A DNA stretch of 34,805 nucleotides from Paracoccaceae bacterium (lineage in GTDB: Bacteria > Pseudomonadota > Alphaproteobacteria > Rhodobacterales > Rhodobacteraceae). Position 1 is the stretch's first letter; each line of letters opens with the position of its first letter. Made by a program: the position numbers and the translations under genes. Shown here in pieces: positions 7,494 to 14,819 of this stretch. The notes below the pieces were generated by a model, which saw only the letters and a list, made by a program, of their open reading frames with translations, did no database searches and was not told the origin of the DNA. The DNA lies in the NCBI GenBank assembly GCA_011620265.1, contig WOZM01000292.1:1-34805 (forward strand). Reading direction: 5' to 3'.

Positions 7494-8557
7494 GCCTTGG
7501 CCGCGACGACGTGCTCGGGGTCCTGAAGACCGTCGCCGATCCGGTGGGCGGCAAGGATATCGTCACGGCCGGGATGGTGCGGGCGCTGACGGTCGAGAAT
7601 GGCGCGGTGCGCTTCGTGCTCGAGATCGACCCCGCCCGCGCGGCGCGGATGGAGGTGGCGCGGGCCGAGGCCGAGGCGAAGCTGCGCGCCCTGCCGGGTG
7701 TCGGCTCGGTTTCGGTGGTGATGACCGCCCATGCGGCACCGACCCCGCCACCCGATCTCAAGACCGGCGCGCGGCCGAAGCCGCAGGGGCCGGAGAAGAT
7801 CCCCGGCGTCGACCGGATCGTCGCGATCGCGTCCGGCAAGGGCGGGGTCGGCAAGTCGACCGTCGCCGCCAACCTCGCCGCAGCCCTTGCCGCCGAGGGG
7901 CGGCGGGTCGGGCTTCTCGACGCCGATGTCTACGGGCCGTCGCAGCCACGGATGCTCGGCATCACCGGCCGCCCCGCCTCGCCCGACGGCAAGACGATCC
8001 TGCCCCTGCGCAACCACGGCGTGACGCTGATGTCGCTCGGCCTGATGACGCGCGACGACGAGGCGGTGGTCTGGCGCGGGCCGATGCTGATGGGGGCGCT
8101 GCAGCAGATGCTCTTCCAGGTCCAGTGGGGGGCTTTGGACATCCTGCTCGTCGACCTGCCGCCCGGCACCGGCGACGTGCAGATGACGCTGACCCAGAAG
8201 GCCGAGGTGGCGGGCGCGATCATCGTCTCCACCCCGCAGGACATCGCCCTTCTCGACGCGCGGAAGGGCATCGACATGTTCCGCAAGATGGGCACGCCGA
8301 TCCTCGGCATGATCGAGAACATGGCCGTCCATGTCTGCTCGAAATGCGGCAACGAGGAGCATATCTTCGGCCATGGCGGCGTCCGGGCCGAGGCGGAGAA
8401 GCTCGGCGTGCCGCTTCTGGCGGAGATCCCGCTCCATCTCGACATCCGCACCGCGTCGGATGGCGGCGCGCCGGTCGTGGTGTCGAAATCCGCCTCGCCG
8501 CAGGCCCGCGCCTTCCGCGACCTCGCGAAACGGCTGATCGCGGACGGGCTGGCATGA
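7490..8557 (+). CDS. mrp: Mrp/ApbC family Fe-S cluster carrier ATPase
   Basis: A 355-residue P-loop ATPase that binds and delivers iron-sulfur clusters to client proteins. An N-terminal MIP18/DUF59-type domain spans about residues 1-85. The deviant Walker A motif SGKGGVGKST lies near residues 114-123, DVYGPSQPRML near 142-152, LLVDLPPGTGD near 218-228, and the cluster-binding pair Cys283-x2-Cys286 sits in VCSKCGNEEHIFG. Length and layout are those of bacterial Mrp. The gene overlaps DUF6494 upstream and the ligase-like gene downstream by 4 bp each. Placement in an FDH region suggests delivery of clusters to FdhA or the polyferredoxin (inference), though Mrp proteins can also act generally. 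Confidence 0.93.
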   Translation: MSLGRDDVLGVLKTVADPVGGKDIVTAGMVRALTVENGAVRFVLEIDPARAARMEVARAEAEAKLRALPGVGSVSVVMTAHAAPTPPPDLKTGARPKPQGPEKIPGVDRIVAIASGKGGVGKSTVAANLAAALAAEGRRVGLLDADVYGPSQPRMLGITGRPASPDGKTILPLRNHGVTLMSLGLMTRDDEAVVWRGPMLMGALQQMLFQVQWGALDILLVDLPPGTGDVQMTLTQKAEVAGAIIVSTPQDIALLDARKGIDMFRKMGTPILGMIENMAVHVCSKCGNEEHIFGHGGVRAEAEKLGVPLLAEIPLHLDIRTASDGGAPVVVSKSASPQARAFRDLAKRLIADGLA

Positions 8558-9276
8558 GCCAGATCCCGACCTTCCCGCCCTTGATGAAGGGGCTCGCGGC
8601 CGGGCCGGCCAACCCCTTCGCCATCGCCTGCGATCAGGCGCGGCGCGGGGTCGATGCGGGGCTTCTCACCTGGTCGGTCTCGCCCGAGCGGCTGCGCGCG
8701 GCGCTGGTTCTGGCACCCGAGGTGCCGCTCGAGCCGGCGACGGCGGCCCTCGTCGCCTGCGGCGTCGGGCTTCAGAACGCGCTCGGCGTGCTCGCGCCGC
8801 CGGAAACCGCCGTCCACCTCGACTGGTCGGGCGGCGTGCGGGTCAACGGCGCCCATGCCGGCGGCCTCAGGCTCTGGTCGGCGACGCGCGATCCCGCCGC
8901 CCTGCCCGACTGGCTCGTCGTCGGGGTTGAACTCACGCTGACCCTGCCGCCGGAATGGGAACCGGGCGAGACCCCGGACCGCACCGCGCTCGACCACGAG
9001 GGCTGCGGCGACCTCGACCCGGTCGCGATCCTCGAAAGCTGGTCGCGCCACAGCCTCGTCTGGATCAACCGGCTCGACGATCCGGGCGGACGGGCGGAGC
9101 TGAACCGCGAATGGTCGGGGCTGGCCTGGAACCTCGGCAAGCAGGTCGCCCACACCCTGCCCGACGAACGGCTCTGCGGCACCTTCCTCGGCGTCGACGA
9201 GAATTTCGGGATGCTGCTGAAAAACGCGGCCGGGACGCGGCTGATCCCGCTCTCGCGCCTGATCGAGGAGGACTGA
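8554..9276 (+). CDS. Biotin/lipoate ligase-fold protein with C-terminal DUF4444
   Basis: A 240-residue protein of the BPL/LplA-like fold (Pfam BPL_LplA_LipB_2 type) ending in a DUF4444-like domain (about 180-238, with the GTFLGVDENFGMLL segment). Features expected of a working ligase are missing to the eye: there is no GRGRRGR-type nucleotide loop after ARRGVDAGLLTW, and where biotin ligases have a catalytic Lys in a KLAG context this protein reads NGAHAGGL. It may be a binding protein or pseudoenzyme rather than a ligase. The start is ATG at 8554, overlapping the mrp stop by 4 bp; a longer upstream frame lies inside mrp. DUF6505 follows after one base, so it belongs to the same operon. Confidence 0.82.
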   Translation: MSQIPTFPPLMKGLAAGPANPFAIACDQARRGVDAGLLTWSVSPERLRAALVLAPEVPLEPATAALVACGVGLQNALGVLAPPETAVHLDWSGGVRVNGAHAGGLRLWSATRDPAALPDWLVVGVELTLTLPPEWEPGETPDRTALDHEGCGDLDPVAILESWSRHSLVWINRLDDPGGRAELNREWSGLAWNLGKQVAHTLPDERLCGTFLGVDENFGMLLKNAAGTRLIPLSRLIEED

Positions 9277-9277
9277 C

Positions 9278-9757
9278 ATGCATCTCGCCCGCGCGATCCA
9301 TTTCGACGAGAGCGACCGCAACGTCTTTCACAGCCCGGCGCGGACCGGGGAATGGGCGATCTCGGGCGGGTTCGAGTTCTCCAACTGGACCGAGGCCGAC
9401 CTGACCGGCAAGGCGCGGCAGGCCTTCGCCAATGGCTGGCTCGGGGTGGAAACCTTCGGCCGCGTCACCTTCGTCGCCGTCACCCGGATCGAGCCGGAGG
9501 AGGTCGAGGCGCTGACCCAGCGCCTTGCCGCGCATTTCGTCGAGGTCTACGGCGCCCCCTCGCCCGACGCCGCCCGGCCGGTCGCGGCAGAGGAGATCGC
9601 GCAGATGGCCGAGCTTTGCGCCGACCACGCGCCGAACACCGTCCTCACGGTCCTGCGCGAGCTGACCGGGGCGGGTGTGCGCGAGCAGTACCGCTTCATC
9701 GAGCCGTCCGAGGCCGGGCTCGACCAGTTCGCGATCCACGGCGAGGTCGAGGGATAG
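9278..9757 (+). CDS. DUF6505-like protein
   Basis: A 159-residue soluble protein without signal peptide or membrane segment. It begins MHLARAIHFDESDRNVF, continues with alternating strands and a FVAVTRIEPEE segment, and has a helical second half with a single Cys (AELCADHAPN). I recall this family, annotated DUF6505, from Rhodobacterales next to the ligase-like gene and mrp, but cannot name a function. One base separates it from the preceding stop, so it is almost certainly in the DUF6494-mrp-ligase-like operon and probably serves the same process. Confidence 0.75.
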   Translation: MHLARAIHFDESDRNVFHSPARTGEWAISGGFEFSNWTEADLTGKARQAFANGWLGVETFGRVTFVAVTRIEPEEVEALTQRLAAHFVEVYGAPSPDAARPVAAEEIAQMAELCADHAPNTVLTVLRELTGAGVREQYRFIEPSEAGLDQFAIHGEVEG

Positions 9758-9837
9758 GGCGGGCCGCTTGCCCGGTTGCGCCGGGGCGAAAGCCGGTGTT
9801 TGAGTTGGACGACTGATCCGACAGCCAGGGATTCCCG

Positions 9838-11352
9838 ATGCCCGCCGACCGCAACGTCCTTTTCGTCATCATCGACCAGCTTCGCGCCGACTGCCTCTTC
9901 GGCGCCCTCGCCGATCACGTGAACCTGCCGAACCTCCGGGCGCTGATGGCCGACGCGGTGTCGTTCCGCCGCCACTACTCGGTGGTCAATCCCTGCGGCC
10001 CCTCGCGCGCCTCGATCCTGACCGGGCAATATGCGATGAACCACCGCTCCACCCGGAACGGCACGCCGCTGCGCCACGACACGCCGAACCTCGCGACCGA
10101 GGTCCGCAAGGCCGGCTGGCTGCCGCTTCTCTTCGGCTATACCGACACCACCCGGGATCCGCGCGTGCTGCCCCCCGGCGATCCGGCGCTGAAGAGCTAC
10201 GAACAGGTGATGCCGGGCTTCGAGGAAGTCGTCGAGATGCGGCTCGAGGAAAGCCTGCCCTGGCGCGCGCATCTCGCGGCGAAGGGCTACGAGGTGCCGC
10301 CCTACCCCGCGATCTTCCGCCCCGCAGGCCCCCGCCCCGACGATCCCGCACTTTACCGGGCCGAGGACAGCGACACCGCGTTCCTCACCGACCAGATGCT
10401 CGCCGCGCTCAGGGTCCGCAAGCCCGGCTGGTTCGCCCACCTGACCTATATCCGCCCGCACCCGCCCTTCGTGGCACCCGCGCCCTACAACCGGATGTAC
10501 GACCCGGCGGCGCTGCCGCTCCCGGTCCGCGTCGGCCCCGCCGAGGCCGAGCGCGCCCGCCATCCGCTGATCGCGATGAGCCATCTCGGAAACCCCATCG
10601 CCCGCACCGTCGAGGGCTTTCCCGACCTCGAGCCGAGCGACGCCAATGTCCAGATGCTGCGCGCGATCTATCTCGGGCTTGCCACCGAGGTCGATCACCA
10701 TCTCGGCCGCGTCATCGGCTTGCTGAAGGAGACCGGCCAATACGACCGGACGCTGATCGTCGTCACCGCAGATCACGGCGAGATGCTCGGCGACCACCAT
10801 GTCTGGGGCAAGTCGACCTTCTACGATGCCGCCTACCATACCGGGCTCATCATCCGCGACCCGTCGCAGCCCGCCCATTTCGGTCGCGTCGTCGATCACC
10901 CGACCGAGGCGGTGGACGTGACGCCGACGATCCTCGACCGGCTCGGGCTTGCGATCCCGCAGTCGATGGACGGGTGCAGCCTCGCGCCCTTCCTTCGCGG
11001 CGAAACGCCCGCGGCCTGGCGCGACCACACGTTCTCGGAGCTCGATTTCGGCGATCCCCTCGACCCCCACCCCGCGCTCGTCGCGCAGGGGATCGCGCCG
11101 GAAGAGGCGAACCTCGCGATCCTGCGCGGGCCGACGCATACGCTCGTCCACGTCAATGCCGGCCTGCCGCCGCTGCTCTTCGATCACCGCGCCGAGGGCG
11201 AGATGCGCGACATCGCGGCCGAGCCGGAGGCGCAACCCGTGCTGCTGCGGATGACGCGGGCGATGCTCGACCACCGGATGCGCCATGCCGACGCGCTCTT
11301 TGCCCGCACGATGGTCACCCCGGCGGGTGTCGTCACCGTTCCGCGGGGCTGA
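9838..11352 (+). CDS. Phosphonate monoester hydrolase / sulfatase family enzyme
   Basis: A 504-residue alkaline-phosphatase-superfamily hydrolase. The N-terminus has NVLFVIIDQLRAD with metal-ligand Asp13. Cys53-Gly-Pro-Ser-Arg57 is the CxPSR signal for conversion of Cys to formylglycine, and TADHGE gives Asp312 and His313 as further metal ligands. The whole layout, including PCGPSRASILTG, the MNHR segment and YIRPHPPFVAPAPYN, resembles the Rhizobium phosphonate monoester hydrolase more than typical arylsulfatases. These enzymes cleave phosphonate monoesters, phosphodiesters and some sulfate esters. No signal peptide is seen, so it is probably cytoplasmic. It stands alone, 80 bp after DUF6505 on the same strand, with AGGGA before its ATG. 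Substrate in this organism unknown. Confidence 0.85.
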   Translation: MPADRNVLFVIIDQLRADCLFGALADHVNLPNLRALMADAVSFRRHYSVVNPCGPSRASILTGQYAMNHRSTRNGTPLRHDTPNLATEVRKAGWLPLLFGYTDTTRDPRVLPPGDPALKSYEQVMPGFEEVVEMRLEESLPWRAHLAAKGYEVPPYPAIFRPAGPRPDDPALYRAEDSDTAFLTDQMLAALRVRKPGWFAHLTYIRPHPPFVAPAPYNRMYDPAALPLPVRVGPAEAERARHPLIAMSHLGNPIARTVEGFPDLEPSDANVQMLRAIYLGLATEVDHHLGRVIGLLKETGQYDRTLIVVTADHGEMLGDHHVWGKSTFYDAAYHTGLIIRDPSQPAHFGRVVDHPTEAVDVTPTILDRLGLAIPQSMDGCSLAPFLRGETPAAWRDHTFSELDFGDPLDPHPALVAQGIAPEEANLAILRGPTHTLVHVNAGLPPLLFDHRAEGEMRDIAAEPEAQPVLLRMTRAMLDHRMRHADALFARTMVTPAGVVTVPRG

Positions 11353-11431
11353 CGCGGCGGGCCGCCGGCGCGACTTCGGGCGCGCGGCACAACCGCTGCG
11401 CGCACCGCATGGCCGGGGGCGGACCGGACGC

Positions 11432-11457
11432 AAATCCGCTTGACGGATTTTTGTTTG
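11432..11457 (+). terminator. Possible weak intrinsic terminator after the hydrolase gene
   Basis: AAATCCG (11432-11438) and CGGATTT (11444-11450) form a 7-bp stem with a CTTGA loop, followed by TTGTTTG. It lies 80 bp downstream of the hydrolase stop. The stem has only three G-C pairs, so strength is doubtful, and the 3' arm overlaps the -35 element of the promoter called next. Confidence 0.35.
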
Positions 11458-11469
11458 CGATCACATAAT
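11440..11469 (+). promoter_or_regulatory. Sigma-70-type promoter of the first family-5 ABC operon
   Basis: TTGACG (11440-11445) and CATAAT (11464-11469) are separated by 18 bp; each differs from consensus at one position. The surrounding stretch is clearly A+T-richer than the neighbouring coding DNA. Transcription from here would give a leader of about 200 nt before the binding-protein gene at 11678. No other good promoter was seen in the 325-bp gap 11353-11677. Confidence 0.5.
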
Positions 11470-11553
11470 TTCCTCATGTGGCCAACCCGTCCCGACCGAT
11501 CCGGATCGCGACCGTCACCCGTCGCGGGCCGGGTCCGGGAAACGTTGCCTGGC

Positions 11554-11632
11554 CCTATCCGAAAGGACGTACTGGACCTATACGGAGTTACCGGCCCTGC
11601 GTAGCTTTTCTGTTACCGTGGCCGGATAGGTC
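11554..11632 (+). promoter_or_regulatory. Structured leader upstream of the ABC binding-protein gene
   Basis: GACCTAT (11575-11581) pairs with ATAGGTC (11626-11632), and inside it CCGGCC (11591-11596) pairs with GGCCGG (11620-11625). An alternative partner for the 3' strand exists upstream: CTATCCG (11555-11561) can pair with CGGATAG (11623-11629). GTTACCG occurs twice, at 11587-11593 and 11612-11618. Eight A residues follow, then the ribosome site AGGAGAG before ATG 11678. Mutually exclusive pairings are compatible with a leader switch or a processing site; neither is proven. Confidence 0.35.
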
Positions 11633-11677
11633 AAAAAAAACCATAAGCTTCCGGTAAGCAAAACGACAGGAGAGATC

Positions 11678-13717
11678 ATGAAGAGAGTACTGTTAGGCAG
11701 CGTGGCGTTGCTGGTCATCCCGGCCGCATCGTTCGCGAACTGCCCCGGCATCACCGTCGCGGATATGGGCGGCATCGCCGCCGGCGCCTACCCCGAGCAG
11801 TTCGACCTGAGCGAGTTCCAGACCGCCGCCGGCTGCACGATGGAACTGTCCGAAAACCCGGCCATCGCGGATCTCAATGGCCAGATCCGCGCGAACCCGG
11901 ACCTGCCGCCGCTCGCCGAGCGTCTGCCCGAGGATCCGCTCGTCGTCGTGCCCTACGATTCCGTCGGCAAATACGGCGGCACGCTCGACGCGCTGTCGAA
12001 CGCGACCGAAGCCGGCACGTCCGACTTCATGTCGCTGCGCCACGTCAACCTCGTGCGCTACTCGGACGACCTCGAGACGATCGTGCCGAACGTCGCGAAA
12101 AGCTGGGAGTGGAACGACGATTTCACCCAGCTGACCTTCCATCTGCGCAAGGGCCACAAGTGGTCGGACGGCCAGCCCTTCACCTCGGCCGACGTGAAGT
12201 TCTGGTACGACAACCTCGCGCTCGATCCGAACATCAACGAGAAGCCGAAGGATTACGTGACCGTCGCCGGCCAGCCGATGACGGTCGAGACGCCGGACGA
12301 CGAGACGGTGGTCTTCAAGCTGCCGGCGCCGAAGCCGGGCCTTCTGGCCCATTTCGCGACGCACTTCGCCCAAGGATTCCAGCCGAAGCACTTCCTCGGC
12401 AAGTTCCACCCGGCGATCAACCCGGATGCCGACAAGGAAGCCCAGGCGCTCGGTTTCGCCAACGGCTACGAGGTCATCAAGGCCTATTACGGCAACTCCG
12501 ACTGGATGGACACGCCGACGCCGATGCTGAATTCGCCCGACAAGGTCGCGGCAATGCCGGCCGACGCGGCGCCGACGCTCGAAAGCCACATCGTTGTCCG
12601 CGAGACGACCGAGGGACGGCATTTCGTCGCCAACCCCTACTTCTTCCAGGTCGATACCGAAGGCCACCAGCTTCCCTACATCAACGAGATGGACGAGCTT
12701 TACGCCAACGACCAGGAAGTGCGCCTGCTCAAGCTCGTCAACGGCGAGGCGGACTACAAGAGCCAGTCGCTGCAGCTTTCCGACGCGCCGTTCCTGCTTG
12801 AGAACCAGGAAAAGGGCGGCTATTCGGTGCAGTTGAAGCCGAAGATCGCCATGCACACGGTGTCGTTCAACGTCACCTCGACGGATGAAGAGAAGCGCGC
12901 CGTCTTCGGCGACCTGCGCTTCCGCCAGGCGATGTCGGTCGCGATCAACCGCGAGGCGCTGAACGAGACCGCCTATTTCGGCGAAGGCACGATCCAGCAG
13001 TATACCGGCTTCTCGCCGCTGCCGGACTACATCGACGCGAAATGGAAGACCTTCGCGTCCGAGTACGACCCGGACGGCGCCAAGGCGCTTCTCGACGAGG
13101 TCGGCGTCGTGGACAAGGACGGCGACGGCTCCCGCGACCTGCCGAGCGGGGCGCCCTTCGTCCTCAACATGCAGTTCGCGACCCAAGGCATCGCCGGTCA
13201 GGTCGTCGAGCTTATCGCGCAGGACTGGGCCAATGTCGGCATCAAGACCACGGTGAAGGAAATCACGCCGGACGAATACCGCTCGGCGCAGTCCTCAAAC
13301 CAGCTCGATGTCGGCCTGTGGGAGAAAGGCCAGCCCGTCGGCATCATCATGGGCAACAACGAGCTCTGGGTGCCGCCGTTCGAGAACTACTTCGCCCACC
13401 GCACCGGCATGCTCTGGGCCGAATGGGTCGACAGCAACGGCGCGAGCGGGTTGGAGCCGCCGGAATACGTCAAGCAGCTCATGACCGACATCAACATGCT
13501 GCAATCGACACCGTCGGGCACCGACGAGTTCAAGGCGATCGCGAACCGGCTGGTCGAGAACATGACCTCGAACCTGCTCTTCATCGGGACAGCACTGACA
13601 CCCGACCCGATCTACCACCGCAATGCGCTGAAGAACTTCCCGGAGTTCAAGACCGCGTCCTACGAATACTACCGCACCTACCCCTACCGGGCGTCGCAGT
13701 GGTATTTCGACGAATGA
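11678..13717 (+). CDS. ABC transporter substrate-binding protein, family 5 (large type)
   Basis: A 679-residue periplasmic binding protein of the peptide/oligosaccharide family 5. A Sec signal occupies residues 1-20 (cleavage after SFA), leaving Cys22 near the mature N-terminus, not in a lipobox. The family signature region KSWEWNDDFTQLTFHLRKG and WSDGQPFTSADV (about 147-177) and the RFRQAMSVAINREAL segment in the second lobe are clear. It is longer than ordinary dipeptide-binding proteins (about 530), as seen in some sugar-oligomer systems such as Agp. Substrate cannot be read from sequence. It starts a five-gene operon and is followed by a strong stem-loop before the permease gene. AGGAGAG supports the start. 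Confidence 0.92.
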   Translation: MKRVLLGSVALLVIPAASFANCPGITVADMGGIAAGAYPEQFDLSEFQTAAGCTMELSENPAIADLNGQIRANPDLPPLAERLPEDPLVVVPYDSVGKYGGTLDALSNATEAGTSDFMSLRHVNLVRYSDDLETIVPNVAKSWEWNDDFTQLTFHLRKGHKWSDGQPFTSADVKFWYDNLALDPNINEKPKDYVTVAGQPMTVETPDDETVVFKLPAPKPGLLAHFATHFAQGFQPKHFLGKFHPAINPDADKEAQALGFANGYEVIKAYYGNSDWMDTPTPMLNSPDKVAAMPADAAPTLESHIVVRETTEGRHFVANPYFFQVDTEGHQLPYINEMDELYANDQEVRLLKLVNGEADYKSQSLQLSDAPFLLENQEKGGYSVQLKPKIAMHTVSFNVTSTDEEKRAVFGDLRFRQAMSVAINREALNETAYFGEGTIQQYTGFSPLPDYIDAKWKTFASEYDPDGAKALLDEVGVVDKDGDGSRDLPSGAPFVLNMQFATQGIAGQVVELIAQDWANVGIKTTVKEITPDEYRSAQSSNQLDVGLWEKGQPVGIIMGNNELWVPPFENYFAHRTGMLWAEWVDSNGASGLEPPEYVKQLMTDINMLQSTPSGTDEFKAIANRLVENMTSNLLFIGTALTPDPIYHRNALKNFPEFKTASYEYYRTYPYRASQWYFDE

Positions 13718-13741
13718 CGGCGTGACCTGACATAGCCATCG

Positions 13742-13771
13742 GGCCGGGGCGGGTTGCCGCTCGCCCCGGCC
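13742..13771 (+). promoter_or_regulatory. Perfect G+C-rich stem-loop between binding-protein and permease genes
   Basis: GGCCGGGGCG (13742-13751) and CGCCCCGGCC (13762-13771) form a perfect 10-bp stem with a 10-nt loop, 25 bp after the binding-protein stop and 36 bp before the permease start. No U-run follows, so it is not a standard terminator. In importer operons such stem-loops protect the upstream mRNA from 3' exonucleases and raise binding-protein output; that role here is inferred. Confidence 0.6.
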
Positions 13772-13807
13772 TGACGTCGTCTCCGACCGACAGGACGCGC
13801 TTAGACC

Positions 13808-14815
13808 ATGGCCCAATTCGCCCAGTTCGCGCTGACCCGAGCCTTCATGGCCCTGGTGACGCTTCTCACCGTCTCGCTCATCGTCTTCACGCTGATGGAG
13901 CTGGTGCCCGGCACCTGCGCGGAGCGCTACCTCGCGTTCAAGAACACCCAAGGCTCGCAGATCACCATCGCCGACATCGCGGCGGAGGAGAGGCGGCTGG
14001 GTCTCGACCGGCCGTTCCCCGAGCGCTGGGGCAAGTGGGTCTACAATGTCTTCGTTCACGGCGAATTCGGCGACAGCTGCATTCTCCGGCTGAACATAAA
14101 CCAGCTTCTGGCCGACAAGTTCTGGATCTCGCTCGGCATCTGCATGGCGGCGCTGATCCTGTCCTATGCGATCGCGGTGCCGATCGGCATCATATCGGCC
14201 AGCTCCAACAATCCGGTGACCAACAACTCGCTGCGCTTCGTGAGCTATCTCGGCCTCGCGCTGCCGAACTTCCTTCTGGCGCTGATCATCATGCTCTTCT
14301 CGACGGTGGTGTTCGGCGACAGCCTGACCGGGCTCTTCTCGAAGGAATACCGGGATGCGGCGTGGAGCTGGGCGAAGTTCGGCGACTTCCTCAGCCGGGC
14401 CTGGCTGCCGGTCTTCATCCTCGGCTGGTCCGCCACCGCCTTCGCGTTGCAGACGGTGCGGGCGCTGATGCTGGACGAGATCGGCAAGCTCTACGTCACC
14501 GCCGCCGCCGCGCGCGGCGTCTCGGGAACGAAGCTGCTCTGGCGCTATCCGGCCAGACATTCGCTCGGGCCGGTGATCAACTCGCTCGGCTTCGACCTCA
14601 ACCGCATCTTCAACGAATTGCCGATCGTGGCGCTGATCCTGACGCTGACGGAAGCGGGCGCGCTTCTCTTCGAGAGCCTCGCGCGGTCCAACGACCAGCA
14701 ACTGGCCGGCGCGATCATCTTCCTGCTGACCGCCAGCATCGTGGCGCTGAACTTCGCCACCGACATCCTGCTGGCCCTGATCGACCCGCGCGTGCGCCGC
14801 GGCATGATGGGATAG
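13808..14815 (+). CDS. ABC transporter permease (DppB/OppB type)
   Basis: A 335-residue inner-membrane permease. The first membrane segment lies at about residues 11-35 (LTRAFMALVTLLTVSLIVFT), followed by the periplasmic ELVPGTCAERYLAF region and LGLDRPFPERWGKWV typical of the N-terminal domain of this class. Core membrane segments run from about residue 105. The EAA-loop that docks the ATPase is near AAAARGVSGTKLLWRYPA (about 235-252). It ends RVRRGMMG. Four bases separate it from the next permease gene, so the two are co-translated and probably form the heterodimeric channel. Confidence 0.92.
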   Translation: MAQFAQFALTRAFMALVTLLTVSLIVFTLMELVPGTCAERYLAFKNTQGSQITIADIAAEERRLGLDRPFPERWGKWVYNVFVHGEFGDSCILRLNINQLLADKFWISLGICMAALILSYAIAVPIGIISASSNNPVTNNSLRFVSYLGLALPNFLLALIIMLFSTVVFGDSLTGLFSKEYRDAAWSWAKFGDFLSRAWLPVFILGWSATAFALQTVRALMLDEIGKLYVTAAAARGVSGTKLLWRYPARHSLGPVINSLGFDLNRIFNELPIVALILTLTEAGALLFESLARSNDQQLAGAIIFLLTASIVALNFATDILLALIDPRVRRGMMG

Positions 14816-14819
14816 GCGC

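Noticed and set aside
9765-9800. CCCGG/CCGGG hairpin after DUF6505 as a terminator
   Set aside because: The stem is five base pairs and no U-run follows.
11451-11465. TGT-N8-ACA dyad near the first ABC promoter as a regulator site
   Set aside because: Only the outer three bases and one inner pair match; too weak to call, and it overlaps the promoter spacer.
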